DNA from: an uncultured Corynebacterium sp.
GTDB taxonomy: Bacteria; Actinomycetota; Actinomycetes; Mycobacteriales; Mycobacteriaceae
Assembly (NCBI GenBank): GCA_943908385.1
Contig: CALTTF010000011.1
Span: 1 to 43,842, forward strand
Direction: 5' to 3'
DNA length: 43,842 bases
The stretch's first letter is position 1; every line of letters starts with the position of its first letter. Of the stretch, positions 25,979 to 34,598 are shown piece by piece. A program made the translations under genes and the position numbers. Under the pieces are notes generated by a model. It made no database searches. It was not told the origin of the DNA and saw only the letters and a program-made list of their open reading frames with translations.

Positions 25979-26105
25979 CGGTGGTGCTCTTCTCGGCGTT
26001 GTCGCCCTTCTCTCCGAATTCCTTGATCAGGTTCATGTCGCGGAGGAATTTCTCCGGGTCGAATTCGGTGTAGTGCTCAGGTCCTGCGAACTGCTCCTGG
26101 GCCAT
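25947..26105 (-). CDS. Small acidic protein (52 residues), overlaps protease start
   Basis: Reads MAQEQFAGPEHYTEFDPEKF and ends in a Thr/Asp/Ala/Glu-rich tail. No known family. AAGGAG (26113-26118, minus strand) sits 7 bases before the ATG, the best ribosome site of this cluster, which is strong support for real translation. It starts 18 bases after the thrC stop and overlaps the next gene (protease) by 32 bases in another frame. Possibly a cofactor or regulator of the protease, or a leader that couples its translation; both are inference. Confidence 0.7.
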   Translation of the reverse strand: MAQEQFAGPEHYTEFDPEKFLRDMNLIKEFGEKGDNAEKSTTDDADAGEQNS

Positions 26106-26123
26106 GGTGGAACTCCTTGTGCG

Positions 26124-27575
26124 CTAGCTGTTCTGCCCGGCGACTGCGTCGGCGGCTGTCTCGGCGATGTAGCGCTTGACGGCCTCGGCGTCGTTCGGCA
26201 TGTCGACCACGTGGCGCTCGGCATCCATGATGTGCGCGAAACGCTCGGGCACATCCGGTTCCTGCCCGGTGGCTTCGACGATCGTCTCGGAGAATTTCAC
26301 CGGCAGGGCGGTCTCGAGCACCACGATCGGGGTGTCCACTTTATCGGCCACGCCCCGGGCGACGAAAACACCGTCGGCGGTGTGGGGGTCGATGAGGACG
26401 TCGTGGTCTGAGTGGGTGGCGCGGATCGTCGATACGCGGTCGGCGTGCGTCGATGTTCCGGAGAGGAACCCGTAGCGCGTGCGGATCTCCTCCATGATGT
26501 GATCCTCGAGCTCGAAGCCGTCGGCCTTGGCTTTGACGCCGAAGAGGTCCGCGGTCTGGCCTGCGTCGCGCTCGATGACGTCGAAGATGAAGCGCTCGAA
26601 ATTGGATGCTCGGGAGATGTCCATCGACGGCGACGACGTCGCGTGCGTCTCGGCCGCCGAGCGCGGACGGTACTGGCCGGTGGTGAAGAACTCGTGGAGG
26701 ACGTCGTTCTCGTTCGTCGCCACGATCAGCTTGTCCACCGGCAGACCCATCTGCTTGACGATGTGGCCCGCGCAGATATCGCCGAAATTGCCCGTGGGCA
26801 CCGAGAACGAGATCTGCTCGTCGTTGCTGTCGGTGACCTTGATGTAGGTGGAGACGTAGTAGACGGTCTGTGCGAGCAGGCGCGCCCAGTTGATGGAGTT
26901 GACCGCGCCGATGTGGTGCTTGGACTTGAACGCGGCGTCGGCGTTGACCTCCTTGACCACGTCCTGGCAGTCGTCGAAAACGCCATCGAGGGCGATATTG
27001 AAGATATTCGGCTCGTCGAGACCGAACATCTGGGCCTGCTGGAACGGCGTCATGCGGCCGGCCGGAGTGAGCATGAAGACGTTGATGTTGTGGCGGCCGC
27101 GCATCGCGTATTCCGCCGAGGAGCCCGTGTCGCCGGAAGTGGCACCGAGAATATTGAGGGTCTCCTCGCGGCGGGCCAGCTCGAATTCGAAGAGCTCGCC
27201 GAGCAGCTGCATCGCCATGTCCTTGAACGCCGCGGTGGGCCCCTCGGACAGGTGCGCAATGAACAGGCCGTCCTCGAGCTTGCTCACAGGGACGATCTCT
27301 TCGTCGGCGAAGACCGGCGTGCGGTAGGCGTTCGCAGTGAGCTCCTCGATTTTCGCCGGCGGGATATCGCTGACGAAGAGCTTGACCACCTCGGCGGCCA
27401 GCGCCGGGTAGCCGCCGTCGGCGAGCACGCCGCGCCACTGCGTCAGGCGCTCGTCCGTGATCCGCGGGTACGCCACGGGCACGTACAGGCCGCCGTCGGG
27501 GGCGAGCCCGGACAGCAGGATGTCGGTGAACTTGTTCGGAGCAGCTGATGCGTCGCGCGTTGAGATGTAATCCAC
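26124..27575 (-). CDS. thrC: Threonine synthase
   Basis: PLP enzyme converting O-phosphohomoserine to threonine and phosphate. 483 residues, the longer type found in corynebacteria. The N-terminus DYISTRDASAAPNKFTDILL and PDGGLYVP are typical; the PLP lysine is in AAFKDMAMQLLG; GATSGDTGSSAEYAM binds the phosphate; ISFSVPTGNFGDICAG follows. GTG start at 27575 comes 8 bases after a TAGACT box. It is followed by the 52-residue ORF. hom and thrB are not in this window. Confidence 0.97.
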   Translation of the reverse strand: MDYISTRDASAAPNKFTDILLSGLAPDGGLYVPVAYPRITDERLTQWRGVLADGGYPALAAEVVKLFVSDIPPAKIEELTANAYRTPVFADEEIVPVSKLEDGLFIAHLSEGPTAAFKDMAMQLLGELFEFELARREETLNILGATSGDTGSSAEYAMRGRHNINVFMLTPAGRMTPFQQAQMFGLDEPNIFNIALDGVFDDCQDVVKEVNADAAFKSKHHIGAVNSINWARLLAQTVYYVSTYIKVTDSNDEQISFSVPTGNFGDICAGHIVKQMGLPVDKLIVATNENDVLHEFFTTGQYRPRSAAETHATSSPSMDISRASNFERFIFDVIERDAGQTADLFGVKAKADGFELEDHIMEEIRTRYGFLSGTSTHADRVSTIRATHSDHDVLIDPHTADGVFVARGVADKVDTPIVVLETALPVKFSETIVEATGQEPDVPERFAHIMDAERHVVDMPNDAEAVKRYIAETAADAVAGQNS

Positions 27576-27582
27576 CTAGAGC

Positions 27583-27588
27583 AGTCTA
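27583..27588 (-). promoter_or_regulatory. -10 box of leaderless thrC promoter
   Basis: Minus strand TAGACT, last T 8 bases before the GTG start at 27575. Confidence 0.55.
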
Positions 27589-27648
27589 CGTGCTCTCCAT
27601 CACCAGATAGAAGGGAGGGGGTAGCGCGACGCAGGGTAGCCAGCGAAT

Positions 27649-27978
27649 TTAACGGCTGTGCGAGCCGGGCGGATCCTGCCGCCCGGTGAGAATGTCCATG
27701 ATTCCGCGCACGGCGTTCTCCCCCAGCACCGGCAGGACGCGGTCGTCGAAGCCGGCGGTGTCGCGCGCCTGACGCAGATCGCGCGTGTAGCGCGTGGCAC
27801 GGTCGTCGTCCGTCCGCGCCACGCTTACCGACGGCGCCGCCACCGAAACCTTCAGCGTCGTGCCGTCCAGCTCCACGGAGGTGGCGGAGTCCGCGCCAGC
27901 GGTGCGCGCGGCGTCCACCAGCGCGACGAGGTCGCCGTAGGTCGCGTCGTTGAGATCGATCGACAGATTCACAGCCAT
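27649..27978 (-). CDS. Conserved-looking 109-residue protein, unknown
   Basis: Not recognised. The first 55 residues look like a small alpha/beta fold (VNLSIDLNDATYGDLVALVD, then SATSVELDGTTLKVSVA), followed by an Arg/Asp-rich middle and a C-terminal helix with LPVLGENAVRGIMDIL. It starts 29 bases after the glnE stop, so it may be the last gene of a glnA2-glnE run, but a TATGCT box 8 bases before the ATG also gives it its own leaderless promoter. The frame stays open far upstream, but only this part is protein-like. Confidence 0.6.
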   Translation of the reverse strand: MAVNLSIDLNDATYGDLVALVDAARTAGADSATSVELDGTTLKVSVAAPSVSVARTDDDRATRYTRDLRQARDTAGFDDRVLPVLGENAVRGIMDILTGRQDPPGSHSR

Positions 27979-27985
27979 GCTCGCC

Positions 27986-27991
27986 AGCATA
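27986..27991 (-). promoter_or_regulatory. -10 box of the 109-residue gene
   Basis: Minus strand TATGCT, last T 8 bases before ATG 27978, in the gap after glnE. Confidence 0.4.
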
Positions 27992-28007
27992 GTTGCGCTA
28001 GCTGCTC

Positions 28008-31000
28008 CTAGTCGTCGTACTCGAAGGACGGCTTCTCGCCCCAGAAGACTTCCTCGACCACACCGTGCGCCCGGCGCGTGAGCTTGAGGTAGTGGTCCAG
28101 GAAGGCCTGCGCGTCGTGGGGGTCGTAGCCGGCGGCGCCGGCGACCTGGTTGAGCTGCGCGCCGGGGCCGGGCAGCTGGTCGGTGCGCTTGCCGGTCACC
28201 AGCACGAGCGCGTTGCGCGCCTCGGTGGCGAGCAGCCACGCCTCCGTCAAAGTTCGCGCCTGAGACGCCGCGATGATGTCCCGCGCTTCGTCGGTGACCA
28301 GGAAATCCAGCACCTCGAGCGTGGAAGTGTTGTGCAGCTCGCCGTACTCGTGGGCGTGCATCATGGTGAGCAGTTGCACGGTCCACTCGATGTCCGACAG
28401 CGCGCCGCGCCCCAGCTTGGTGTGGGTGGCGCGGTCCGCGCCGCGGGGCAGGCGCTCGTTGTCGACGCGGGCCTTGATGCGGCGGATCTCCCGGATATCG
28501 GCTTCGCTGGCTCCGCCTTTCGGGTACCGGAACGGGTCGATCGCGTTCAGGAAGGAGGTGCCCACCTCCCTGTCGCCGGCGACGTAGGTGGCGCGCAGCA
28601 GCGCCTGCTTCTCCCACACCGCGCCCCATTCTTTGTAGTAGCGCTCGTAGGAGGCGATGGTGCGCACGACGGGGCCGGAGCGGCCCTCCGGGCGCAGGCC
28701 CAGGTCGACTTCCAGCGGCGGGTCGCCGGAGGGCTTGGACAGTCGCTTGCGCATTTGGTCGATGATCTTCGCCGCCCACGTCAGGGCCTCGGTCTCGTCG
28801 ACGCCGTCGGCGGGTTCGGCGACGACGATCACGTCGGCGTCCGAGCCGTAGCCCAGCTCCTGCCCACCGAGGCGCCCCATGCCGATCACGGCGATGCGCG
28901 CCAGCGGCTCCTCCTCCCCGCGGGCGATGAGGTCGGCGCGCACCTCCGCGCGGATTCCTGCTTCGAGCACGGCGTCCCACACCCAGGACAGCTGCTCGCA
29001 GACTTTGCGCACGTCCATGAATCCGAGCAGGTCGGCGGAGGCGATGCGCGCCAGTTCAGCGCGGCGCAGGGAGCGTGCGACCTTCACGGCCTTGTCGGGG
29101 TCTGCGTGGCGCTTCGTCGCGGCCACCAGGGCCTTGTACACGCGGTCCGGCGCGGTATCCAGCAGCTTCGGCTGCGAGGCGCCGTCGCCGAGTTGCTTGA
29201 CCACGTCGGGCGCGGAGATGATCAGGTTCGCCGCGTACGGGGAGGTCCCCAGAATGTGCATGAGGCGTTCGCCGACGACGCCCTCGTCGCGGAGCATGCG
29301 CAGAAACCACGCCTTATCGACGGCCGCTTCCGACAGCTTCCTGTAATTGAGCAGCCCGGCGTCCGGGTCGGCGGTCTCCCCCAGCCACGCCATGAGCGTG
29401 GGCAGGAGGATCTGCTGCAGCTTGGCCTTGCGCGACGTGCCCTTCGCCAGCGCCGAGAGGTGCTCGAAAGCGCGGTCGGGGTGGGTGTAGCCGAGAGCTT
29501 TCAGGCGGGCCTTCGCCGCATCGGCGCCGAGACGTGCCTCGCCGACGCTCATCTCCGCGATCGAATTGAGCAGCGGGCGGTAGAACAGGCGCGTGTGCAG
29601 GTCGGTGATCTTCTTGCGCTCTTTTTTCAGGCGCCGGTCCAGCTCGTCGACGGCGGACGCCGTCGGCGAGGAGATGAACCCGGAGGTCAGCGCGAGCCAA
29701 CGGCGGTTCTCCGCGTCGTCGTCGGCAGGCAGCGTGTGGGTGCGCTTGAAGCGGTGCAGCTGCAGACGGTGCTCGAGTAGGCGGAGGAATTCATAGGCCT
29801 CGACCAGGTCGGCGGCGTCTTCGCGGCCGATGTACCCGCCGGCGGACAGCGCCTCGATGGAGGTGATGGTGTTCTGGGTCTGGACGGAGTCGTCGATACG
29901 CCCGTGCACGAGCTGGAGCAGCTGCACGGCGAATTCCGCGTCGCGCAGCCCGCCGGTGCCGAGCTTCAGCTCGCGCGAGCGCATGTCCTCCGGCACATTC
30001 GACAGCACGCGGCGGCGCATCGCCTGCACGTCCTCGACGAAGGAATCGCGCTGGGAGGACTCCCACACCATGGGCCGCAGCCGGTCGTAATACGCCTGGC
30101 CGAGCTCCATGTCGCCTGTCATCGGGCGGGCTTTGAGCAGCGCCTGGAATTCCCACGTCTCCGCCCAGCGCTTGTAGTACGTCTCGTGGGAGTCGAGGGT
30201 GCGCACCAGCGCACCGGACTTGCCCTCCGGGCGCAGGTTCGGGTCGACGTCGAAGAACGCGGCGTTGCCCACCGCGGTCATCTCGCTGGCCACGCGCGTC
30301 GCCTTCGCATCGGCGGGCTCCGCGACGAAGATGACGTCCACGTCCGAGATGTAGTTCAGCTCCCGCGCGCCGCACTTGCCCATCGCGATGACGGCGAGCT
30401 TTCCGTCGTAGTCATCGTCGCCGTGCACCGCGCGCACCCCGACAGCCAGCGCCGCCGTCAGCGCGGCGTCCGCGATGGTGGTGAGCAGCTCGGTCACCTC
30501 GCCGTAGCCCAGCTCCTCGTGGTGCGCTCCGTAGCCCTTGAACGCGGAGTACGTCCCCGCCAGATCCGCCGCCGCCACGCGCATGACCAGCGTGCGGTAC
30601 GCGTCCTTGAGCAGCTTCTTCGCCTCCGCGCCCGTCACCGCCGCACGGTAGGTGCCCGCGCAATCAATGCTTATCGACGCCGTCGGGTCCCCCTCGACCG
30701 GCTCCGCCCCCACCGCGCCCAACATGGCCTGGAAAATCTCCTCGGAGCTGGGCAGCGGCTGCGCCAACAATTTCCACTCCTCCGGGTGCGCCACCAGGTG
30801 GTCGCCCAAGGCTGTGGAGCCGCCGAACAGGGCGAAGAGGCGGACGCGGAGCACGTCATCGTCGATAAGCGCTTGACGCAATTCCTCGTAGCCGTCCCCG
30901 AGCGCTTCGGCGAGGCGGAAGCTCGTGTTGAGCGTGAGGTCCGGGTTGCCCGAACCCCCGAGCGTGTAGAGGACGTCGTTGTCGCTCCAGCCGAGCTTTT

Positions 31001-31070
31001 CCAAGTCCTCGGCGGCGTTCGCCCCGGTGAGCGCAAGTTTGGCAGGCGACGGTGAGCTGCTGCGGGCCAT
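28008..31070 (-). CDS. glnE: Glutamine synthetase adenylyltransferase/adenylyl-removing enzyme
   Basis: Bifunctional enzyme that adds AMP to, and removes it from, the glutamine synthetase tyrosine. About 1020 residues. Both nucleotidyltransferase halves are intact: the removal domain has MGKCGARELNYISDVDVIFV and the transfer domain GMGRLGGQELGYGSDADVIVV, each with the metal-binding aspartates. The region between is helical. Start at 31070 (MARSSSPSP) is chosen because AAAGGA lies upstream and it follows glnA2 by 10 bases; the frame is open further but not protein-like. Two exact 11-mer repeats lie inside, one using an ATA codon. Target: GlnA Tyr406. Confidence 0.95.
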   Translation of the reverse strand: MARSSSPSPAKLALTGANAAEDLEKLGWSDNDVLYTLGGSGNPDLTLNTSFRLAEALGDGYEELRQALIDDDVLRVRLFALFGGSTALGDHLVAHPEEWKLLAQPLPSSEEIFQAMLGAVGAEPVEGDPTASISIDCAGTYRAAVTGAEAKKLLKDAYRTLVMRVAAADLAGTYSAFKGYGAHHEELGYGEVTELLTTIADAALTAALAVGVRAVHGDDDYDGKLAVIAMGKCGARELNYISDVDVIFVAEPADAKATRVASEMTAVGNAAFFDVDPNLRPEGKSGALVRTLDSHETYYKRWAETWEFQALLKARPMTGDMELGQAYYDRLRPMVWESSQRDSFVEDVQAMRRRVLSNVPEDMRSRELKLGTGGLRDAEFAVQLLQLVHGRIDDSVQTQNTITSIEALSAGGYIGREDAADLVEAYEFLRLLEHRLQLHRFKRTHTLPADDDAENRRWLALTSGFISSPTASAVDELDRRLKKERKKITDLHTRLFYRPLLNSIAEMSVGEARLGADAAKARLKALGYTHPDRAFEHLSALAKGTSRKAKLQQILLPTLMAWLGETADPDAGLLNYRKLSEAAVDKAWFLRMLRDEGVVGERLMHILGTSPYAANLIISAPDVVKQLGDGASQPKLLDTAPDRVYKALVAATKRHADPDKAVKVARSLRRAELARIASADLLGFMDVRKVCEQLSWVWDAVLEAGIRAEVRADLIARGEEEPLARIAVIGMGRLGGQELGYGSDADVIVVAEPADGVDETEALTWAAKIIDQMRKRLSKPSGDPPLEVDLGLRPEGRSGPVVRTIASYERYYKEWGAVWEKQALLRATYVAGDREVGTSFLNAIDPFRYPKGGASEADIREIRRIKARVDNERLPRGADRATHTKLGRGALSDIEWTVQLLTMMHAHEYGELHNTSTLEVLDFLVTDEARDIIAASQARTLTEAWLLATEARNALVLVTGKRTDQLPGPGAQLNQVAGAAGYDPHDAQAFLDHYLKLTRRAHGVVEEVFWGEKPSFEYDD
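30669..30679 (+). repeat. 11-mer GCTTATCGACG, copy 1 in glnE
   Basis: Exact copy on the strand opposite to glnE; the gene reads Ala-Ser-Ile-Ser here with an ATA codon. Confidence 0.9.
30860..30870 (-). repeat. 11-mer GCTTATCGACG, copy 2 in glnE
   Basis: Exact copy on the coding strand of glnE, read as Leu-Ile-Asp (CTT ATC GAC), 181 bases from copy 1 and in the opposite orientation. Confidence 0.9.
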
Positions 31071-31080
31071 GGTTCCTTTC

Positions 31081-32403
31081 TTAGAGGTTGAGGTTATTCG
31101 CCAATTCCCACGGAGTGATCTGGTCCTCGTAGGAGTGCCACTCGTCCCACTTGGAGCGCAGGAAGAATTCGAAGACCTGCTCGCCCAGCACCTCCGCCAT
31201 GAACTCGGACTTCTCCAGCCCGCGCAGCGCCTCATCGAGCGAGCCCGGAAGGTCCTTGTAGCCCATCGCGCGGCGCTCGCGGCGGGTGAGCGCGAAGACG
31301 TCGTCCACCGCCGGCTCGCCGAGCTCCATGCCCTCCTCGATGCCGTGCAGCCCAGCCGCGAAAATCGCCGCGTACGCGAGGTACGGATTCGCCGCCGAGT
31401 CGATCGTGCGCACCTCGATGCGGCGCGACACCGGCTTGTGCAGGCGATACGTGGGCACGCGCACCATCGCGGAGCGGTTGGACACGCCCCACGTCGCCGC
31501 CGTCGGCGCCTCCGAACCGAACTGGAGGCGCTTGTACGAATTCACCCACTGGTTCGTCACCGCCGAGATCTCGCCCGCGTGCTCGATGACGCCCGCGATG
31601 AACTGGCGCGCCGTCGCCGACAGCGAGTATTCGTCGTCCGGGTCGTGGAACGCGTTGTCCTCCCCTTCGAACAGCGAGAAGTGCGTGTGCATCGCCGACC
31701 CGTTGTGCTCGCGGAACGGCTTCGGCATGAACGTGGCCAGCACGCCATTGAACTCCGCCACCGTTTTCACCACGTAGCGGAACGTGATCACGTTGTCCGC
31801 CATCGTCAGCGCGTCCGTGTGCCGCAAGTCGATCTCCTGCTGCCCCGGCGAGCCCTCGTGGTGCGAGAATTCCGTGACAATCCCCATGTACTCCAGCGCA
31901 GAGACCGCTTGACGACGGAACCGCGGCGCCGCATTCTGCTTCGCCTGATCGAAATACCCGCCGTCGTCGACAGGCGTCGGCTCATTGCCCTTGAGCACGT
32001 AGAACTCGATCTCCGGGCTGGCCATGCACTCGAATCCCGCGTCCGCCGCCTTGGACAGCTGGCGGCGCAGCACCTGGCGCGGATCCGCGTACAGCGGATT
32101 TCCGTCCGGCATCGAGATGTCGCAGAACATCCGCGCCGTCTGCAACCCGTCCTCCACGTCGAACGGCAGCGGCTGGTACGTCGACGGGTCCGGCTGCAGC
32201 AGCGTGTCTGATTCGGAGACGCGCGAAAAGCCCTCGATCGACGAGCCGTCGAAGCCCACGCCCTCGTCGAACGCCGCCTCCAGCTCCGCCGGGGACATCA
32301 TCACCGTCTTGAGCTCCCCGAACAGGTCCGTGAACCAGAGACGGATGAAGCGGATATCGCGCTCCTCGACGTCGCGCAGAACGTTTTCTTGTTGGCTGTT
32401 CAT
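31081..32403 (-). CDS. glnA2: Glutamine synthetase GlnA2 (non-adenylylated type)
   Basis: Second GSI-type enzyme. 440 residues from ATG 32403 (MNSQQENVLRDVEERDIRF). GS features: FDGSSIEGFSRVSESD, PEIEFYVLKG, GQQEIDLRH, KPFREHNGSAMHTHFSLFEG and RSAMVRVP. The stretch equivalent to the GlnA adenylylation loop reads VDDVFALTRRERRAMG, with no tyrosine, so GlnE is not expected to modify it. In C. glutamicum and mycobacteria glnA2 also precedes glnE, but its role is uncertain, and related proteins elsewhere act on polyamines. Start is supported by a TAGTCT box 8 bases upstream. Confidence 0.93.
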   Translation of the reverse strand: MNSQQENVLRDVEERDIRFIRLWFTDLFGELKTVMMSPAELEAAFDEGVGFDGSSIEGFSRVSESDTLLQPDPSTYQPLPFDVEDGLQTARMFCDISMPDGNPLYADPRQVLRRQLSKAADAGFECMASPEIEFYVLKGNEPTPVDDGGYFDQAKQNAAPRFRRQAVSALEYMGIVTEFSHHEGSPGQQEIDLRHTDALTMADNVITFRYVVKTVAEFNGVLATFMPKPFREHNGSAMHTHFSLFEGEDNAFHDPDDEYSLSATARQFIAGVIEHAGEISAVTNQWVNSYKRLQFGSEAPTAATWGVSNRSAMVRVPTYRLHKPVSRRIEVRTIDSAANPYLAYAAIFAAGLHGIEEGMELGEPAVDDVFALTRRERRAMGYKDLPGSLDEALRGLEKSEFMAEVLGEQVFEFFLRSKWDEWHSYEDQITPWELANNLNL

Positions 32404-32410
32404 GCTTCCC

Positions 32411-32416
32411 AGACTA
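32411..32416 (-). promoter_or_regulatory. -10 box of leaderless glnA2-glnE promoter
   Basis: Minus strand TAGTCT, last T 8 bases before ATG 32403. Confidence 0.55.
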
Positions 32417-32453
32417 GTGAGCGAACCCCGGCCGGACGCCACATCGCGTTAGG

Positions 32454-32459
32454 TAAACT
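32454..32459 (+). promoter_or_regulatory. Candidate -10 of CYTH-CHAD gene
   Basis: TAAACT about 55 bases before the ATG at 32514; the gene also has a GAAGG ribosome site. Confidence 0.4.
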
Positions 32460-32513
32460 GGGGGTGAACACAATCCATTTTTGCTCCGACATTTGCAAAG
32501 AAGGCCAGATCCA

Positions 32514-34196
32514 ATGAGCTCCCAACCGTTTATCGAGGTCGAGGCTAAGTTTGCCGTCGATGACACCGTTGCTGTCCCCGACCTGACAGCCCTTACCGCC
32601 GTCGAGTCCGTCGGCGAGACCGTCCGCCACAGCCTGTCCGCCATCTACTACGACACCGCGGACCTGCGCCTCACCCGCGCCAAGGCGACGCTGCGGCGCC
32701 GCACCGGCGGCAAGGACGACGGCTGGCACATCAAGCTCCCCGGCGCGACCGGCCGCACCGAGCTCCACGCCGAGCTGACCGACCCGTCGACGCCGCCCGA
32801 CGAGCTTCTCGACGCTGTGCGCGCCATCATCCGCCGCGAGCCCCTGTCCCCCATCGCCCAGGTGGACAACGACCGCGCCGAGACCCCGCTTTACGACGCC
32901 GACGGCGACCAGGTCGCCGAATTCTGCGACGACCGCGTCACCGCTTGGTCCCTGCTCCCCGGCGGCCAGCAGACCACCTGGCGCGAATGGGAAGTCGAGC
33001 TGTCCGGCGAACTCGCCCAGACCGACGAGGGCAACGCCCTGCTGCACGAAGCCACCGCGCTGCTGATCAACCGCGGCGCCCGCAAGTCCGCCTCCCCGTC
33101 CAAGCTCGCCACCGCCCTCGGCGACTCCGCCGCGGCCGCCCCCGTCCCGCCGTACATGAGCGCTGAAGGCCTCGACGAGGATTCCCCCGCCAAGGCCGTC
33201 GTCGACTCCCTGCGCGTCCAGCGCGACCGCCTCGTCGAATGGGACCCCAAGGTCCGCAACGACGAGTGGGACTCCGTCCACCAGATGCGCGTGGCCACCC
33301 GCGAGCTCCGCAGCCTGCTCGAGACCTTCGACGGCATCCTCGCCGGCGACCAGATCGCTCACGTCGAAAGCGAACTCAAGCAGCTCGCCGCCCTGCTCGG
33401 CACCGCCCGCGACGCCGAAGTCGTCGAAGAGCGCTTCATCGGCCTCCTCGACTCCGACACCACCGGCATGATCGACGGCCCCGCCTCCGAGCACGTCCGC
33501 GGCGACATGCGCCGCGAATACGAGCGCGCCCACCGCCGCATCCTGCGCACCCTCGACTCCGAGCGCTACCTGACGCTTCTCGACGACATCGACGCCCTCC
33601 TCGCCAACCCGCCCCTCGCCTCCGACGCCCCGGCCGACGAGGACACCGGCTCCCCCGACGCTGTTGAAGGCACACCCGGCGAGGCTGGCTCCGAGTTTGC
33701 TTCCGCTGAGTCCGCTCCCGCATCCGCTGAGTCCGCCCCGGCCGAGACCCGCACCTCCGAGGAGATCCTCTACGAGCACCTCGAGCGCGGCTACAAGAAG
33801 CTGGAGAAGCGCCACAAGCTGGCTAAGGAGAACTACCCGGACACCTCGCTGCCGCTGCACGACCGCGAGGAGTACGTCCACGACGTGCGCAAGGCCGCGA
33901 AGAAGCTGCGCTACTCCGCCAACGCAGCCAAAGACAGCGGCCTGAAGGCCAGCAAGCTGTCCAAGGCGTGCAAGGAGCTCCAGGAGATTCTGGGCGACTA
34001 CCAGGACGCGGTGACGTCGCGGGACCGCATCGAGAAGCTCGCCGAGGGCGCCCGCCAGCGCGGCGAGGACACGTTCGCCTACGGCATGCTCTACCAGCGC
34101 GAGATGTCCCGCGGCGACAAGGCTCTCGAGGACTACCCGAAGGCGTTCAAGGAGGTCAAGAAGGCCTTCAAGAAAGTGGAGCCCAAAGAGAACTAG
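32514..34196 (+). CDS. CYTH and CHAD domain protein (Rv2226-like)
   Basis: CYTH domains are triphosphate-binding tunnels (thiamine-triphosphatase and polyphosphate enzymes); CHAD domains are His-rich helical modules thought to bind polyphosphate. 560 residues. The N-terminal CYTH has the ExExK motif as EVEAKFAVDD and SAIYYDTADLRL, with RTELHAELT. The CHAD half starts near residue 220 with VHQMRVATRELRSLLE and repeats the pattern in YVHDVRKAAKKLRYSAN. An Ala/Glu/Ser/Pro-rich linker (ASAESAPASAESAPAE) splits the CHAD module at about residues 365-415. Start at 32514 has AAGAAGG upstream; the longer frame start at 32481 is less likely. It points away from glnA2. Confidence 0.9.
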   Translation: MSSQPFIEVEAKFAVDDTVAVPDLTALTAVESVGETVRHSLSAIYYDTADLRLTRAKATLRRRTGGKDDGWHIKLPGATGRTELHAELTDPSTPPDELLDAVRAIIRREPLSPIAQVDNDRAETPLYDADGDQVAEFCDDRVTAWSLLPGGQQTTWREWEVELSGELAQTDEGNALLHEATALLINRGARKSASPSKLATALGDSAAAAPVPPYMSAEGLDEDSPAKAVVDSLRVQRDRLVEWDPKVRNDEWDSVHQMRVATRELRSLLETFDGILAGDQIAHVESELKQLAALLGTARDAEVVEERFIGLLDSDTTGMIDGPASEHVRGDMRREYERAHRRILRTLDSERYLTLLDDIDALLANPPLASDAPADEDTGSPDAVEGTPGEAGSEFASAESAPASAESAPAETRTSEEILYEHLERGYKKLEKRHKLAKENYPDTSLPLHDREEYVHDVRKAAKKLRYSANAAKDSGLKASKLSKACKELQEILGDYQDAVTSRDRIEKLAEGARQRGEDTFAYGMLYQREMSRGDKALEDYPKAFKEVKKAFKKVEPKEN

Positions 34197-34224
34197 CGCC
34201 CGGCGGATGACCACCGAGCGCTAG
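34193..34224. terminator. Possible weak hairpin between convergent genes
   Basis: CTAGCGC (34193-34199), which contains the CYTH-CHAD stop, is the reverse complement of GCGCTAG (34218-34224). The U-run is weak, so termination is uncertain. Confidence 0.35.
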
Positions 34225-34256
34225 GGCAAAGAAGCTAGGAAAAGATTCTCAGGGAG

Positions 34257-34463
34257 TTATTTCTCCCACGAGGCCGGCTGACCCCAGTTGTCGTCGGCCT
34301 CTTCTTGTGCCTCGGCGGCCTCGTTGCGCTGCTTCGCGGTCTCGAGGGCCTGCTCGGCCTCCTCGCGGGTGTCGTACGGCCCCATGCGGTCGTCCCAGGA
34401 GCCTTCCTTGCCCTGGGAGACTTCGCGGGTGCTGGGGTTGAAGTAGAACTTCTCGTCGCTCAT
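34257..34463 (-). CDS. Small SPOR-like protein (68 residues)
   Basis: Cytosolic, acidic, with the sequence MSDEKFYFNPSTREVSQGKE, then DDRMGPYDTREEAEQALETA, and a C-terminal WGQPASWEK. The xDRMGPYDTREEAEQAL part matches the SPOR-like small proteins common in actinobacteria, whose role is unknown. AAAGGA is 9 bases before the ATG. It faces the CYTH-CHAD gene tail to tail. Confidence 0.75.
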   Translation of the reverse strand: MSDEKFYFNPSTREVSQGKEGSWDDRMGPYDTREEAEQALETAKQRNEAAEAQEEADDNWGQPASWEK

Positions 34464-34598
34464 CGTCGAATCCTTTCGGTGGGGTGCGCACGCATACTAG
34501 TGCGCTCTGGCGACCAGGCTACCTGGGCACGGTTGGTACTGTTGTGTGGGTAAATTCGCCCGCCCGACCGCGCACCGAAAGGACAGTGCATTCAACCC

